Positions 42,388-54,092 are shown, counted from the first letter of the stretch. The stretch is DNA of 64,000 bases from Streptomyces sp. NBC_01750 (GCF_035918095.1 NZ_CP109137.1:6326001-6390000); one strand, 5' to 3'. A program made the numbers and translations. Notes: a model not told the origin generated them from the letters alone.

Positions 42388-43050
42388 TCAGGGAAAGGTG
42401 CGGTGGCAGACGTACGCCAGCGTGCCCAGCAGCAGGCGCGCCTCCGGCGGTGCCGCCGCCGTGTCCAGGGACGGGTGGCGGAGCCAGCTCACGGGCCCCA
42501 GGCCCGCCTGGTCGGACGGCGGAGCCGTGATGTGGTCGCCCGGGCCCAGGCAGTGCAGGTCCAGGTCCGCGTCGTCCCAGCCCATCCGGTAGAGCAGCTC
42601 CGGCAGCTCGGCCGCCGCGCCGGTGGCGACGAAGAACTGGCAGCGGCCGTCCGGCGTCGCCGAGACCGGGCCGAGCGGGAGCCCCATCCGCTCCAGGCGC
42701 AGCAGTGCGCGGCGGCCGGCCGGGGCGGCGACGTCGAGGATGTCGAAGGTGCGGCCGACGGGCAGCAGCAGGGACGCGCCCGGCACTTCCGCCCACGCCT
42801 CGGTGACCTCGTCCAGGGTGGCGCCGGCGGGGACCTCGTCGGCGAAGCCGAGGGGGTGGGCGCCCGGGGACGTACAGTCCGGGGCGTCGCAGGAGCACCG
42901 GCCGGACGCGGCTCGCGCGCCGGGGACCACCGCCCAGCCCCACAGCCCCGTGTACTCGGCCACCACGGTGCACTCGGTCGTGCGGCCGCGGCGACGTGAG
43001 CCGGGCCTGATCTCCCTGGTCCCCCGGCTGCCGCCGATCGTGAAGCCCAT
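42388..43050 (-). CDS. Prim-Pol-like (bifunctional DNA primase/polymerase N-terminal) domain protein
   Basis: Protein of 220 residues. AEYTGLWGWAVVPGARA, then CSCDAPDCTSPGAHPLG (a possible metal knot), GASLLLPVGRTFDILDV (where the catalytic acids of the Prim-Pol domain lie) and CQFFVATG match the N-terminal domain of bifunctional primase/polymerases. No helicase or C-terminal part is present, so it is a stand-alone domain. This architecture is common in Streptomyces but uncharacterised. Catalytic competence is not certain from reading alone. Confidence 0.75.
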   Translation of the reverse strand: MGFTIGGSRGTREIRPGSRRRGRTTECTVVAEYTGLWGWAVVPGARAASGRCSCDAPDCTSPGAHPLGFADEVPAGATLDEVTEAWAEVPGASLLLPVGRTFDILDVAAPAGRRALLRLERMGLPLGPVSATPDGRCQFFVATGAAAELPELLYRMGWDDADLDLHCLGPGDHITAPPSDQAGLGPVSWLRHPSLDTAAAPPEARLLLGTLAYVCHRTFP

Positions 43051-43481
43051 GCCCCCTCCAACGGGTCGTCATCGCCGGTGGTTACGACCTGAAGTCTCCC
43101 CGTAACACTGCGTCGCAGTCGGTGAAGCTCCGGCGGCGTGCGGTTGCGCGAGGGGTGGTGCGGGCCGTGTCGCGCGCCTGTGCGTGCACCGCTCCGCTGC
43201 CTCCTGATCGTCGTATGTCAAGTGAATCGCGCCCGGCAGTAAGCGAGTTCATTCGAAGGGGTGGCGAATGGTGGCGTTTCTGGAATCGCCCTCGCTGGAG
43301 GGGTGATCGTGGGACTACTTTCAGTACTCGAACCCTGAAGTTCCGTGCACCCGTGGGTATGCCGGAGGCAACCCGGTTTCCTGTTCGATGGGGCGCAACC
43401 TCCGTACAGACAGTCTCAACTCACGGCATTCTGGTAGGGGTTCGAGTAACAGAGCAGTCAGTGGTGGATGGGGGCGTTCCC
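43051..43481. other. nsdA: Long upstream region of nsdA
   Basis: 431 nt between the divergent Prim-Pol-like gene and nsdA. It probably holds both promoters and a long nsdA leader. A tiny frame (43268-43306, 12 codons, ATG behind AAGGGG) could be a leader peptide. An open frame in phase with nsdA spans most of the region but has no family resemblance. Confidence 0.5.
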
Positions 43482-44954
43482 GTGGGCGGCACCGGCGCAG
43501 GCGGTACGAATACCGACAAGCGCCCGAACGAGCAGTTGAGTTCGTGGTTCGTGCGCAGTGGTTGGTCGAAGGGTGAGCTGGCACGCCAAGTGAACCGCCG
43601 GGCACGCCAGATGGGCGCGCACCACATCAGCACGGACACCTCACGCGTGCGCCGCTGGCTCGACGGCGAGCAGCCGCGTGAGCCGATCCCGCGCATCCTC
43701 TCCGAGCTGTTCTCCGAGCGTTTCGGCAGCGTCGTCGCCATCGAGGACCTCGGACTGCGCTCGGCGCACCAGTCGCCCTCGGTGTCCGGAGTGGATCTGC
43801 CCTGGGCGGGGCCGCAGACCGTCGCGCTGCTCAGCGAGTTCTCGCGCAGCGACCTGATGCTGGCGCGGCGCGGCTTCCTCGGGACCTCGCTCGCACTGGC
43901 CGCTGGCCCCGCCCTCGTCGAGCCGATGCAGCGCTGGCTGGTGCCGTCGCCGGTCGGCGAGCCGGGACAGCCGGCGCCGGGCGCCATGCGCAGGGCCTCC
44001 CGGCTCTCCAAGCCCGAGCTCGACCTGCTGGAGTGCACCACCGCGATGTTCCGCCAGTGGGACGCGCAGTGCGGCGGCGGACTGCGCCGCAAGGCGGTCG
44101 TGGGCCAACTCCACGAGGTCACCGATCTGCTGCAGGAGCCGCAGCCCGGGGAAACGGCCCAGCGGCTGTTCAAATGCGCCGCCGAGCTCGCGGAGCTGGC
44201 CGGCTGGATGAGTTACGACGTCGGCCTGCAGCCCACCGCGCAGAAGTACTTCGTACTGGCCCTGCACGCCGCCAAGGAAGCGGCCGACAAGCCGCTCGGC
44301 TCGTACATCCTGTCCTCCATGAGCCGCCAGATGATCCACCTCGGCCGGCCCGAGGACGCCCTGGAACTCATCCATCTCGCGCAGTACGGCAGCCGCGACT
44401 GCGCGACCCCGCGCACCCAGGCGATGCTGTATGCGATGGAGGCCCGCGCCTACGCCAATATGGGCCAGCCCAGCAAGTGCAAGCGAGCCGTCCGGATGGC
44501 CGAGGACACCTTCGCCGACGTCGGTCTCGACGGCGAGCCCGAGCCCGACTGGATCCGCTTCTTCTCCGAGGCCGAGCTCAACGGCGAGAACGCCCACTCG
44601 TACCGCGACCTCGCCTATGTGGCAGGCCGAAGCCCCACGTACGCCTCGCTCGCCGAGCCGGTGATGGAGCGCGCCGTCGATCTCTTCGGCAAGGACGAGG
44701 AGCACCAGCGGTCGTACGCACTCAACCTGATCGGCATGGCCACGGTCCATCTGCTGAAGAGGGAGCCCGAGCAGTCCATGGTCCTGGCCGGACGGGCGCT
44801 CACCGTCGCCAGGAAGGTCCGCTCCGAGCGGGCCAACACCCGGTTGCGCAAGACCGTCGACACGGCGGCCAGGGACTTCGGAGACGTAGCCGAAGTGGCG
44901 CACTTCACCGACGAGCTCACAGCCCGGCTCCCCGAAACCGCGGAAGCGGTCTGA
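43482..44954 (+). CDS. nsdA: NsdA, negative regulator of differentiation and antibiotic production
   Basis: Protein of 490 residues from GTG 43482. The N-terminal part resembles a helix-turn-helix region (LSSWFVRSGWSKGELARQVNRRA; DTSRVRRWLDGEQPREPIPR). The C-terminal two thirds are TPR-like helical repeats (AAELAELAGWMSYDVGLQPTAQKYFVLAL; AYANMGQPSKCKRAVRMAE). The region and family match NsdA, whose loss raises sporulation and antibiotic yield in S. coelicolor. GTG 43461 is an alternative start, seven codons upstream; neither has a strong ribosome site (GGATGGGGG precedes 43482). Confidence 0.92.
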   Translation: MGGTGAGGTNTDKRPNEQLSSWFVRSGWSKGELARQVNRRARQMGAHHISTDTSRVRRWLDGEQPREPIPRILSELFSERFGSVVAIEDLGLRSAHQSPSVSGVDLPWAGPQTVALLSEFSRSDLMLARRGFLGTSLALAAGPALVEPMQRWLVPSPVGEPGQPAPGAMRRASRLSKPELDLLECTTAMFRQWDAQCGGGLRRKAVVGQLHEVTDLLQEPQPGETAQRLFKCAAELAELAGWMSYDVGLQPTAQKYFVLALHAAKEAADKPLGSYILSSMSRQMIHLGRPEDALELIHLAQYGSRDCATPRTQAMLYAMEARAYANMGQPSKCKRAVRMAEDTFADVGLDGEPEPDWIRFFSEAELNGENAHSYRDLAYVAGRSPTYASLAEPVMERAVDLFGKDEEHQRSYALNLIGMATVHLLKREPEQSMVLAGRALTVARKVRSERANTRLRKTVDTAARDFGDVAEVAHFTDELTARLPETAEAV

Positions 44955-44975
44955 GGGGGAGGCGCTCACCAGGCC

Positions 44976-45050
44976 CCGGCCGCGACGGTCACCCCAACAG
45001 CCCGACTCGGCTCCCCCGTGCCAGGTCAGCCGGGTGATCGTCGCGGCCGG
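44976..45050 (+). terminator. Large hairpin after nsdA
   Basis: 19-bp arms (44976-44994 and 45032-45050, one G-T wobble) with a 37-nt loop, 21 nt after the nsdA stop. Likely terminator of nsdA and insulator from amtB. Confidence 0.65.
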
Positions 45051-45110
45051 TCGTGATGTGCGCAGAGGATACTCCGGGCCCGTTCACCCGATCCGCCTGT
45101 TCATGAGGGC

Positions 45111-45146
45111 GTAACACGGGGGACCCCTTCGTCACTGCGGCGAAAC
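45111..45146 (+). promoter_or_regulatory. GlnR-type operator of amtB-glnK-glnD
   Basis: Perfect a-b half-site pair GTCAC-6 nt-GAAAC at 45131-45146, and a weaker pair GTAAC-6 nt-GACCC at 45111-45126, 20 nt upstream in the same register. This matches the known GlnR box layout (gTnAC-n6-GaAAC repeats). GlnR is the nitrogen master regulator of Streptomyces and activates amtB when nitrogen is scarce. Binding itself is inferred. Confidence 0.75.
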
Positions 45147-45261
45147 ATCGAGCGGCATTGGCGGAAACGGCGCTGCGCCAACCTCAGGGCGCATAACCGG
45201 CCCGCCCGTATCCGCACAGGCTTCGCCCGCACGCGGCCGCACCAACGACGAGGAGACGCCG

Positions 45262-46955
<1,694 letters not shown>

Positions 46956-46982
46956 CCGCTCGACAGAAACAGGAGCTGCTGG

Positions 46983-49448
46983 GTGACGAGCCTCGAAGTG
47001 ACCACCGAAGCGGAAGACTCGGGACCCAGCGGCTATGCGGCGGCCCGGCTGCGCCTTCTCAGTGAGAAGGAGCGGTCCGGGCCGCCGCGCCGTGCCGCCC
47101 TGGCCAAGCTGACCGACGACTGGCTGTCCGCGCTGTTCACCACCGCCGCTCTGGAGGCCGGGGTACGGGGCGCGGCACTCGTCGCCGTCGGCGGCTACGG
47201 GCGCGGCGAACTGTCGCCGCGCAGCGACCTCGATCTGCTCCTGCTGCACGACGGGAGCGCGGACGCAGGCGCGATCGCCACTCTCGCCGACCGGATCTGG
47301 TACCCGGTGTGGGATCTGGGGCTGGCCCTCGACCACTCCGTACGCACTCCGGCCGAGGCCCGCAAGACGGCGGGCGAGGACCTCAAGGTCCAGCTCGGGC
47401 TGCTGGACGCGCGGCCGGTCGTGGGCGATCTGGGGCTGGTGACCGGGCTGCGTACCGCCGTACTGGCCGACTGGCGCAACCAGGCGCCCAAGCGGCTGCC
47501 CGAGCTGGACGAACTGTGCCGTGAACGGGCCGAGCGCCAGGGCGAGCTGCAGTTCCTCCTCGAACCCGACCTCAAGGAGGCGCGGGGCGGGCTGCGGGAC
47601 GCCACCGCGCTGCGCGCCGTCGCCGCTTCCTGGCTCGCCGACGCGCCGCGCGAGGGCCTCGCCGAGGCCCGCAGGCGGCTGCTGGACGCGCGGGACGCGC
47701 TGCATCTGGCCACCGGCCGGGCCACCGACCGGCTCGCGCTCCAGGAGCAGGACCAGGTGGCCACCGAGCTCGGTCTGCTGGACGCCGACGCACTGCTGCG
47801 GCAGGTCTACGAGGCGGCGCGCACCATCTCGTACGCCGCGGATGTCACCTGGCGGGAAGTGAACCGGGTGCTCAGGGCACGGTCCCTGCGGCCGCGGCTG
47901 CGGGCGATGCTGAGCGGCGGGCGCGGTCCGCAGCCCGAGCGCAGCCCGCTCGCCGAGGGTGTCGTCGAACAGGACGGCGAGGTGGTGCTTGCCCGCGCCG
48001 CACGCCCGGAACGCGACGCGGTGCTCCCGCTGCGGGCCGCTGCCGCCGCTGCCCAGTCCGGGCTGCCGATCTCCCTGCACGCCGTACGCCGGCTCGCCGC
48101 CACCGCGCGGCCACTGCCGGTGCCGTGGCCCGCCGAGGCCCGCGAGGAGCTCGTCACCCTGCTCGGCGCGGGGGAGTCGACGGTCGCGGTCTGGGAGGCG
48201 CTGGAGGCCGAGGGCCTGATCACCCAGCTGCTTCCCGACTGGGAGCGCGTACGGTGCCGGCCGCAGCGCAACCCCGTGCACACCTGGACCGTTGACCGCC
48301 ACCTCGTCGAGGCGGCGGTCAAGGCCTCGTCCCTCACCCGCCGCGTCGGCCGTCCCGACCTGCTGCTGGTCGCGGCCCTGCTGCACGACATCGGGAAGGG
48401 CTGGCCCGGCGACCACTCGGTGGCCGGCGAGACCATCGCCAAGGACCTCGCGGCCCGGATCGGATTCGACCGTGCCGACGTGGCCGTCATCGCCACGCTC
48501 GTACGCCACCACCTGCTGCTCATCGAAACGGCGACCCGGCGCGATCTGGACGACCCGGCGACCGTCGCCTCGGTCGCCTCCGTCGTGGGCTCGGCGGCCA
48601 CCCTCGAGCTGCTGCACGCCCTCACCGAGGCCGATGCCCTCGCCACCGGACCCGCGGCCTGGTCGTCCTGGCGCGGTTCGCTGGTCGCGGACCTGGTGAC
48701 ACGGGTCGCCGCGGTTCTGGCCGGCGACGCCCCGCCCGAGCCGGAGCCCGCCGCGCCCAGCGCCGAGCAGGAACGGCTCGCCATCGAGGCGCTGCGCACC
48801 GGTGAGCCGGTGCTCGCGCTGCATGCTCAGACCGAGCGCCCCGAGCAGCCCCAGGACCCGGACCAGCCCGAAGCCGTCGGCGTGGAACTGCTGATCGCCC
48901 TGCCCGACCAGCCGGGTGTGCTGCCCGCCGCGGCCGGTGTGCTCGCTCTGCACCGGCTGACGGTCCGCGCCGCCGATCTGCGCTCCATCGACCTGCCCAC
49001 CGAACTCGGCGAGCTCTCCGGAGTACTGCTGCTGAGCTGGCGGGTGGCGGCCGAGTACGGCTCGCTGCCGCAGGCCGCCCGGCTCCGTGCCGATCTCGTA
49101 CGGGCGCTGGACGGGACGCTGGACATTCCGGCAAGACTCGCCGAACGCGAGGCCGCGTACCCGCGCCGGCGCGGGGTCAAGGCCCCGCCGCCGCGGGTGA
49201 CCGTGGCCGCCGCGGGCTCCCGGCTCGCGACGGTGATCGAGGTCCGTGCCCAGGACGCACCCGGACTGCTGCACCGGATCGGCCGCGCGCTGGACGAGGC
49301 GGCGGTACGCGTCCGCAGCGCCCATGTCTCCACACTGGGCGCGAACGCCGTCGACGCCTTCTATGTAACGGGCCTGGAAGGGGCGCCGCTGCCCCCGGAA
49401 CAGGCCTCCGAGACCGCCCGTGCGCTCGAGGCGATGCTGCGCGCCTGA
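46983..49448 (+). CDS. glnD: PII nucleotidyltransferase GlnD
   Basis: Bifunctional PII-modifying enzyme of 821 residues. The nucleotidyltransferase domain carries GGYGRGELSPRSDLDLLL (about residues 70-87). The HD hydrolase domain has LHDIGKGWPGDHS (near 467). Two ACT domains lie at the C-terminus (VGVELLIALPDQPGVL; TVIEVRAQDAPGLLHRIG), which sense glutamine. In Streptomyces it acts as an adenylyltransferase for GlnK. It follows glnK by 27 nt. GTG start. Confidence 0.97.
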   Translation: MTSLEVTTEAEDSGPSGYAAARLRLLSEKERSGPPRRAALAKLTDDWLSALFTTAALEAGVRGAALVAVGGYGRGELSPRSDLDLLLLHDGSADAGAIATLADRIWYPVWDLGLALDHSVRTPAEARKTAGEDLKVQLGLLDARPVVGDLGLVTGLRTAVLADWRNQAPKRLPELDELCRERAERQGELQFLLEPDLKEARGGLRDATALRAVAASWLADAPREGLAEARRRLLDARDALHLATGRATDRLALQEQDQVATELGLLDADALLRQVYEAARTISYAADVTWREVNRVLRARSLRPRLRAMLSGGRGPQPERSPLAEGVVEQDGEVVLARAARPERDAVLPLRAAAAAAQSGLPISLHAVRRLAATARPLPVPWPAEAREELVTLLGAGESTVAVWEALEAEGLITQLLPDWERVRCRPQRNPVHTWTVDRHLVEAAVKASSLTRRVGRPDLLLVAALLHDIGKGWPGDHSVAGETIAKDLAARIGFDRADVAVIATLVRHHLLLIETATRRDLDDPATVASVASVVGSAATLELLHALTEADALATGPAAWSSWRGSLVADLVTRVAAVLAGDAPPEPEPAAPSAEQERLAIEALRTGEPVLALHAQTERPEQPQDPDQPEAVGVELLIALPDQPGVLPAAAGVLALHRLTVRAADLRSIDLPTELGELSGVLLLSWRVAAEYGSLPQAARLRADLVRALDGTLDIPARLAEREAAYPRRRGVKAPPPRVTVAAAGSRLATVIEVRAQDAPGLLHRIGRALDEAAVRVRSAHVSTLGANAVDAFYVTGLEGAPLPPEQASETARALEAMLRA

Positions 49449-49543
49449 GGTGAGACCGGCCACGGAGCAGACCTCACCGCGCGCGGCCGGATACCCTGGG
49501 GGACACTGTCCGCCCGCTCCCGACCCGAGGATCCGCGACCACC

Positions 49544-51094
49544 GTGTTCGACACCCTCTCCGACCGCCTTGCCGCGACATTCAAGAATCTCCGGGGCAAG
49601 GGCCGCCTGTCCGAGGCGGACATCGACGCCACGGCGCGCGAGATCCGTATCGCGCTGCTCGAAGCGGACGTGGCGCTGCCCGTCGTCCGGGCCTTCATCA
49701 AGCAGGTCAAGGAGCGTGCCGCCGGCTCCGAGGTCTCGCAGGCGCTGAACCCCGCCCAGCAGGTCATCAAGATCGTCAACGAGGAGCTCATCGGCATCCT
49801 CGGTGGCGAGACCCGCCGCCTCCGTTTCGCCAAGCAGCCGCCGACCGTGATCATGCTCGCGGGTCTGCAGGGTGCGGGTAAGACGACGCTGGCCGGAAAG
49901 CTGGGTCTCTGGCTCAAGGGCCAGGGGCACTCGCCGCTCCTCGTCGCCTGTGACCTGCAGCGTCCCAATGCCGTCAACCAGCTCGCCGTCGTCGCCGAGC
50001 GAGCGGGCGTTTCGGTGTACGCGCCGGAGCCCGGCAACGGCGTCGGCGACCCGGTCAAGGTCGCCAAGGACTCCATCGAGCACGCCAAGGCCAAGCAGTA
50101 CGACGTGGTCATCGTCGACACCGCGGGCCGCCTCGGTATCGACCAGGAGCTGATGCAGCAGGCCGCGGACATCCGCGACGCCGTCAGCCCCGACGAGGTT
50201 CTCTTCGTCGTCGACGCGATGATCGGTCAGGACGCGGTCAACACCGCGGAGGCCTTCCGCGACGGCGTCGGCTTCGACGGCGTGGTGCTGTCCAAGCTCG
50301 ACGGTGACGCCCGCGGTGGTGCCGCGCTCTCCGTCGCGCATGTCACCGGCCGCCAGGTCATGTTCGCCTCCAACGGCGAGAAGCTGGACGACTTCGACGC
50401 GTTCCACCCGGACCGCATGGCGTCCCGCATCCTCGGCATGGGCGACATGCTCAGCCTGATCGAGAAGGCCGAGCAGACCTTCAGCCAGGAAGAGGCCGCC
50501 AAAATGGCCTCCAAGCTGGCGAGCAGCAAGGGCAAGGACTTCACGCTCGACGACTTCCTGGCGCAGATGGAGCAGGTCAGGAAGATGGGCTCCATCTCCA
50601 AGCTGCTCGGGATGCTGCCCGGCATGGGTCAGATCAAGGACCAGATCAACAACATCGACGACCGGGACGTGGACCGTATCTCCGCGATCATCAAGTCGAT
50701 GACCCCGGCCGAGCGCCATGACCCGACGATCATCAACGGTTCGCGCCGGGCCCGTGTCGCCAAGGGTTCCGGTGTCGAGGTCAGCGCCGTGAAGGGCCTG
50801 GTGGAGCGCTTCTTCGAGGCCCGCAAGATGATGTCGAAGATGGCCCAGGGTGGCGGAATGCCGGGTATGCCCGGGATGCCGGGCATGGGTGGCGGTCCCG
50901 GTCGTCAGAAGAAGCAGATCAAGCAGGCCAAGGGCAAGCGCAAGAGCGGTAACCCCATGAAGCGCAAGGCCGAGGAGCAGGCGGCAGCGGCGCGCCGCGA
51001 GCAGGCGGCGCAGGGTGGGGCGCTCGGGCTTCCGGCCGGCGAGCCGGGCAATGACTTCGAGCTGCCGGACGAGTTCAAGAAGTTCATGGGCTGA
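49544..51094 (+). CDS. ffh: Signal recognition particle protein Ffh
   Basis: SRP54 protein of 516 residues. N-domain, then G-domain with GLQGAGKTTLAGKLG, DLQRPNAVNQL, DTAGRLGID and SKLDGDARGG. The methionine-rich M-domain (GMLPGMGQIKD; AQGGGMPGMPGMPGMGG) binds signal peptides and SRP RNA. The C-terminus is Lys-rich and longer than in E. coli. Partner of FtsY at 41 kb. GTG start 49544. The transcript ends at 51117-51150. Confidence 0.97.
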   Translation: MFDTLSDRLAATFKNLRGKGRLSEADIDATAREIRIALLEADVALPVVRAFIKQVKERAAGSEVSQALNPAQQVIKIVNEELIGILGGETRRLRFAKQPPTVIMLAGLQGAGKTTLAGKLGLWLKGQGHSPLLVACDLQRPNAVNQLAVVAERAGVSVYAPEPGNGVGDPVKVAKDSIEHAKAKQYDVVIVDTAGRLGIDQELMQQAADIRDAVSPDEVLFVVDAMIGQDAVNTAEAFRDGVGFDGVVLSKLDGDARGGAALSVAHVTGRQVMFASNGEKLDDFDAFHPDRMASRILGMGDMLSLIEKAEQTFSQEEAAKMASKLASSKGKDFTLDDFLAQMEQVRKMGSISKLLGMLPGMGQIKDQINNIDDRDVDRISAIIKSMTPAERHDPTIINGSRRARVAKGSGVEVSAVKGLVERFFEARKMMSKMAQGGGMPGMPGMPGMGGGPGRQKKQIKQAKGKRKSGNPMKRKAEEQAAAARREQAAQGGALGLPAGEPGNDFELPDEFKKFMG

Positions 51095-51116
51095 GATTTC
51101 CTTTGGTCGGTACGTC

Positions 51117-51150
51117 GGTGTGGGCACTCGCCAGAGCGGGTGCCCACACC
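51117..51150 (+). terminator. Terminator of ffh
   Basis: Arms GGTGTGGGCAC (51117-51127) and GTGCCCACACC (51140-51150) with an inner CGC/GCG pairing, 22 nt after the ffh stop, followed by GCTTTTC. Confidence 0.85.
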
Positions 51151-51174
51151 GCTTTTCTGGCTTAACGTCCGGAT

Positions 51175-53088
51175 ATGAGCAACGCCGTGCCGCCGCGTCG
51201 GAGCCCGGACAAGCCGTGGCGCTCCGAGGGGGCGCCACTGTCCCCTCCGCCCGGGAAGAAGATGCCCGGCGGCTGGGGCGGACTGATTCTCGCCGCGCTC
51301 GCCGTCTATCTGATCGCCAACGTGCTGCTGTCCTTCTTCGGCAGGGGCGGCGAGCCGGCCATCTCGTACACGGAGTTCACCAAGCAGGTCGCGGCCGGGA
51401 ACGTCTCGAAGATCTACGCCAAGGGCGACTCGATCCAGGGGCAGCTCAGGAAGAAGTCGCCGCTCGGCGACGGCAAGGGCGAGTACTCGGAGTTCAGAAC
51501 CCAGCGGCCGGCCTTCGCCGACGACAACCTCTGGGACGAGCTGAGCAAGCACAACGTCACCGTGACGGCGGAGCCGGTCATCGTGCAGCGCAGCTTCCTG
51601 GCCAATCTGCTGCTCTCACTCGTGCCGATGGCGCTGCTGATCCTGCTGTGGGTGCTCGCCGCCCGGCGGTTGGGCGCGCCGGCGGGCGGCGGCGCGTTCG
51701 GGCGCAGCGCTCCGCCCGAGCCGGTCGAGGTCGAGCCGGGAAAGCGCACGGCCTTCGACGACGTCGCCGGGATCGATGAGGTCAAGGGCGAGCTCAGTGG
51801 CATCGTCGACTTCCTCAAGAACCCGCAGGTGTACCGGAGGATGGGCGCGAGGATGCCGGGCGGGGTGCTGCTTGCAGGGCCGCCCGGGACCGGGAAGACG
51901 CTGCTCGCGCGGGCGGTGGCGGGCGAGGCCGGGGTGCCGTTCTTCTCTGCGTCCGCCTCGGAGTTCATCGAGATGATCGTCGGCGTCGGCGCGAGCCGGG
52001 TCCGCGAACTCTTCGCCGAGGCGGGCAAGGTGGCCCCCGCGATCGTCTTCATCGACGAGATCGACACGATCGGGCGAGCGCATGGCACGGGCGCGGGTCT
52101 CGGCGGCCACGACGAGCGCGAGCAGACGCTCAACCAGATCCTCACCGAGATGGACGGCCTCAGCGGCTCGGAGGGCGTGGTCGTACTCGCCGCCACCAAC
52201 CGCGCAGACGTCCTCGACCCCGCGCTGACCCGGCCCGGCCGCTTCGACCGGATCGTCCAGGTCTCGCCGCCCGACCGGGCCGGTCGCGCCGCCATCCTGA
52301 AGATCCACACCCGGAGGATGCCACGGGCCAAGGACGTGGACCTGGGCCGGATCGCGGGTGCGACACCAGGGATGACGGGCGCGGATCTGGCCAGCATGGT
52401 GAACGAAGCGGCGCTCATCGCGGTCAGACGCAAGCAGCCGGAGGTCACCCAGGCCGACCTCTGGACCGCCCTGGAGAAGGTCCAGCTCGGGACGGAACGG
52501 CCGCTGGTCATGCCGGCGGAGGAGCGCAGACGTACCGCCTACCACGAGAGCGGGCACGCGTTGCTGGGCATGCTCCAGCCGGGCGCGGACCCCGTACGCA
52601 AGGTCACCATCGTGCCGCGCGGCCGGGCCCTGGGCGTCGCGCTGTCCACCTCCGACGCGGACAGATACGCGTACACCGAGGAGTACCTGCGCGGCCGCAT
52701 TGTGGGTGCGCTGGGCGGCATGGCGGCCGAGCACGTGGTCTTCGACGTGATCACGACGGGCTCGGAGAGCGACCTGGAGCAGGTCACCCGGCTGGCCCGG
52801 GGCATGGTCGGCCGCTGGGGAATGAGCGAGCGGGTGGGCAGACTCACCGCGATCCCGCCCGACGTCCAGCAGCCGTACGGGCTCGCCGCGGCACCCGCGA
52901 CGCTGGACGTGGTGGACCACGAGATGCGCCGGATAGTGGACGAGTGCTACGAGAGCGCGTGCCGTCAACTCCGCGAACACCGCGGCAAACTGGACGCACT
53001 GGCACAGGCGCTCCTGGAGGCCGAAACCCTGGACGAGGACGAGGCGTACCGCGCGGCGGCAATCCCACCCCCCGGCAAGGAGACATAA
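51175..53088 (+). CDS. FtsH-family membrane ATP-dependent zinc metalloprotease (additional copy)
   Basis: Protein of 637 residues. Two membrane segments ([37 protein letters not shown]) flank a short extracytoplasmic domain. The AAA domain has [19 protein letters not shown] and the second region of homology [19 protein letters not shown]. The peptidase has HESGH (zinc ligands) and [12 protein letters not shown] with the third ligand. It is probably a second FtsH: the main one in Streptomyces normally sits near the hpt-folE genes, not here. It degrades membrane and damaged proteins. ATG 51175. Confidence 0.92.
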   Translation: MSNAVPPRRSPDKPWRSEGAPLSPPPGKKMPGGWGGLILAALAVYLIANVLLSFFGRGGEPAISYTEFTKQVAAGNVSKIYAKGDSIQGQLRKKSPLGDGKGEYSEFRTQRPAFADDNLWDELSKHNVTVTAEPVIVQRSFLANLLLSLVPMALLILLWVLAARRLGAPAGGGAFGRSAPPEPVEVEPGKRTAFDDVAGIDEVKGELSGIVDFLKNPQVYRRMGARMPGGVLLAGPPGTGKTLLARAVAGEAGVPFFSASASEFIEMIVGVGASRVRELFAEAGKVAPAIVFIDEIDTIGRAHGTGAGLGGHDEREQTLNQILTEMDGLSGSEGVVVLAATNRADVLDPALTRPGRFDRIVQVSPPDRAGRAAILKIHTRRMPRAKDVDLGRIAGATPGMTGADLASMVNEAALIAVRRKQPEVTQADLWTALEKVQLGTERPLVMPAEERRRTAYHESGHALLGMLQPGADPVRKVTIVPRGRALGVALSTSDADRYAYTEEYLRGRIVGALGGMAAEHVVFDVITTGSESDLEQVTRLARGMVGRWGMSERVGRLTAIPPDVQQPYGLAAAPATLDVVDHEMRRIVDECYESACRQLREHRGKLDALAQALLEAETLDEDEAYRAAAIPPPGKET

Positions 53089-53222
53089 AGCCTCCGGCGG
53101 ACCCGGGCCGGTTCCCTGCCACGCGCGGTGGACGGGTGGCGTGCGAAGCCGCCGCCTCCGGGGCTTGCCCCGGCTGTGGGAGGGGGCAGGCGGGGAAAGG
53201 CCCCAGCGCACCCACCTCGACC

Positions 53223-54092
53223 TCAGGGCGTACGCGCGATCAGATACCGGAACACATTCGGCATCCAGACCGTCCCGTCCCACCGCCGGTACGGATGCAG
53301 CGCCTCCGCCATCTCCTTCTCCACCTGCGCCTGGTCCGTCGCCCGTACCGCCGCCGCGTACAGCCCGGTCGACAGCAGTCCCCGCACCGCGCTCTCCATG
53401 TCCGCATAGCCGAACGGGCAGGCCACCCGCCCCGAGCCATCCGGCTTCAGGCGCGCCCGCGACGCCACGTCCTCCAGGTCGTCCCGCAGCGCCGGACGCC
53501 AGCCGCCGGCCGACCGCAGCCGGTCGGTCAGCCGGCCGGCCACTCGCAGCACCCCCGACGTGGCGCAGCGCTCCGGCGGGCCCCAGCCGGTGAGTACGAC
53601 CGCGCTGCCGTGCTCCGACCGCTCGACCGCCGCCTCCAGCGCCGGCCCGAGCCCCTCGGAATCGCCCGCCGCACAGCCGATCGGCTGAAACGCGGTGATC
53701 ATGTTGTACGGCGGCCTGCCCACGTCGGCCGCGGCCGACGCGAGGTCGTCCAGCAGCTCGGCGTCCCCCGCATGGCCGACACCTTCCCGGGCCTCTCTGG
53801 TCTCCGGAGCCATCCGTTCCCGTGCCAGCGCGAGCCGCTCGCGATCCTTGTCGACCCCCGTCACGCTCGCACCGCGCGACGCGGCGATCAGGAGGGCGAG
53901 GCCTGAGCCGCAGCCGAGGCCGAGCAGCCGCGTCCAGGAGCCGACCTCCAGGCGCTCGTACACCGCCTCGTAGAGCGGCACGAGCATCCGTTCCTGGATC
54001 TCGGCCCAGTCCCGAGCACGCGCACACGCCTCCGCCGGAGTCGGAGACGCCGATGCCGCGTGGGGTCGGTGCTGAACGAGCGTTGGTGTCAT
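53223..54092 (-). CDS. Class I SAM-dependent methyltransferase
   Basis: Protein of 289 residues from ATG 54092. Motif I is LLGLGCGSGLALLIAASRGASVTGVD (G-x-G-x-G with a downstream Asp). The N-terminal region RARDWAEIQERMLVPLYEAVYERL is typical of small-molecule methyltransferases. The substrate is not evident. It is divergent from proS and convergent with the ftsH-type gene. A longer frame extends upstream of 54092 without codon support. Confidence 0.85.
   Translation of the reverse strand: MTPTLVQHRPHAASASPTPAEACARARDWAEIQERMLVPLYEAVYERLEVGSWTRLLGLGCGSGLALLIAASRGASVTGVDKDRERLALARERMAPETREAREGVGHAGDAELLDDLASAAADVGRPPYNMITAFQPIGCAAGDSEGLGPALEAAVERSEHGSAVVLTGWGPPERCATSGVLRVAGRLTDRLRSAGGWRPALRDDLEDVASRARLKPDGSGRVACPFGYADMESAVRGLLSTGLYAAAVRATDQAQVEKEMAEALHPYRRWDGTVWMPNVFRYLIARTP

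Larger units (their letters stand above)
44955..45261. other. Intergenic region upstream of amtB
   Basis: 307 nt holding the nsdA hairpin on the left and the GlnR-type operator of the nitrogen operon on the right (45111-45146). A GAGGAG ribosome site precedes amtB. Nothing else is evident. Confidence 0.6.
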
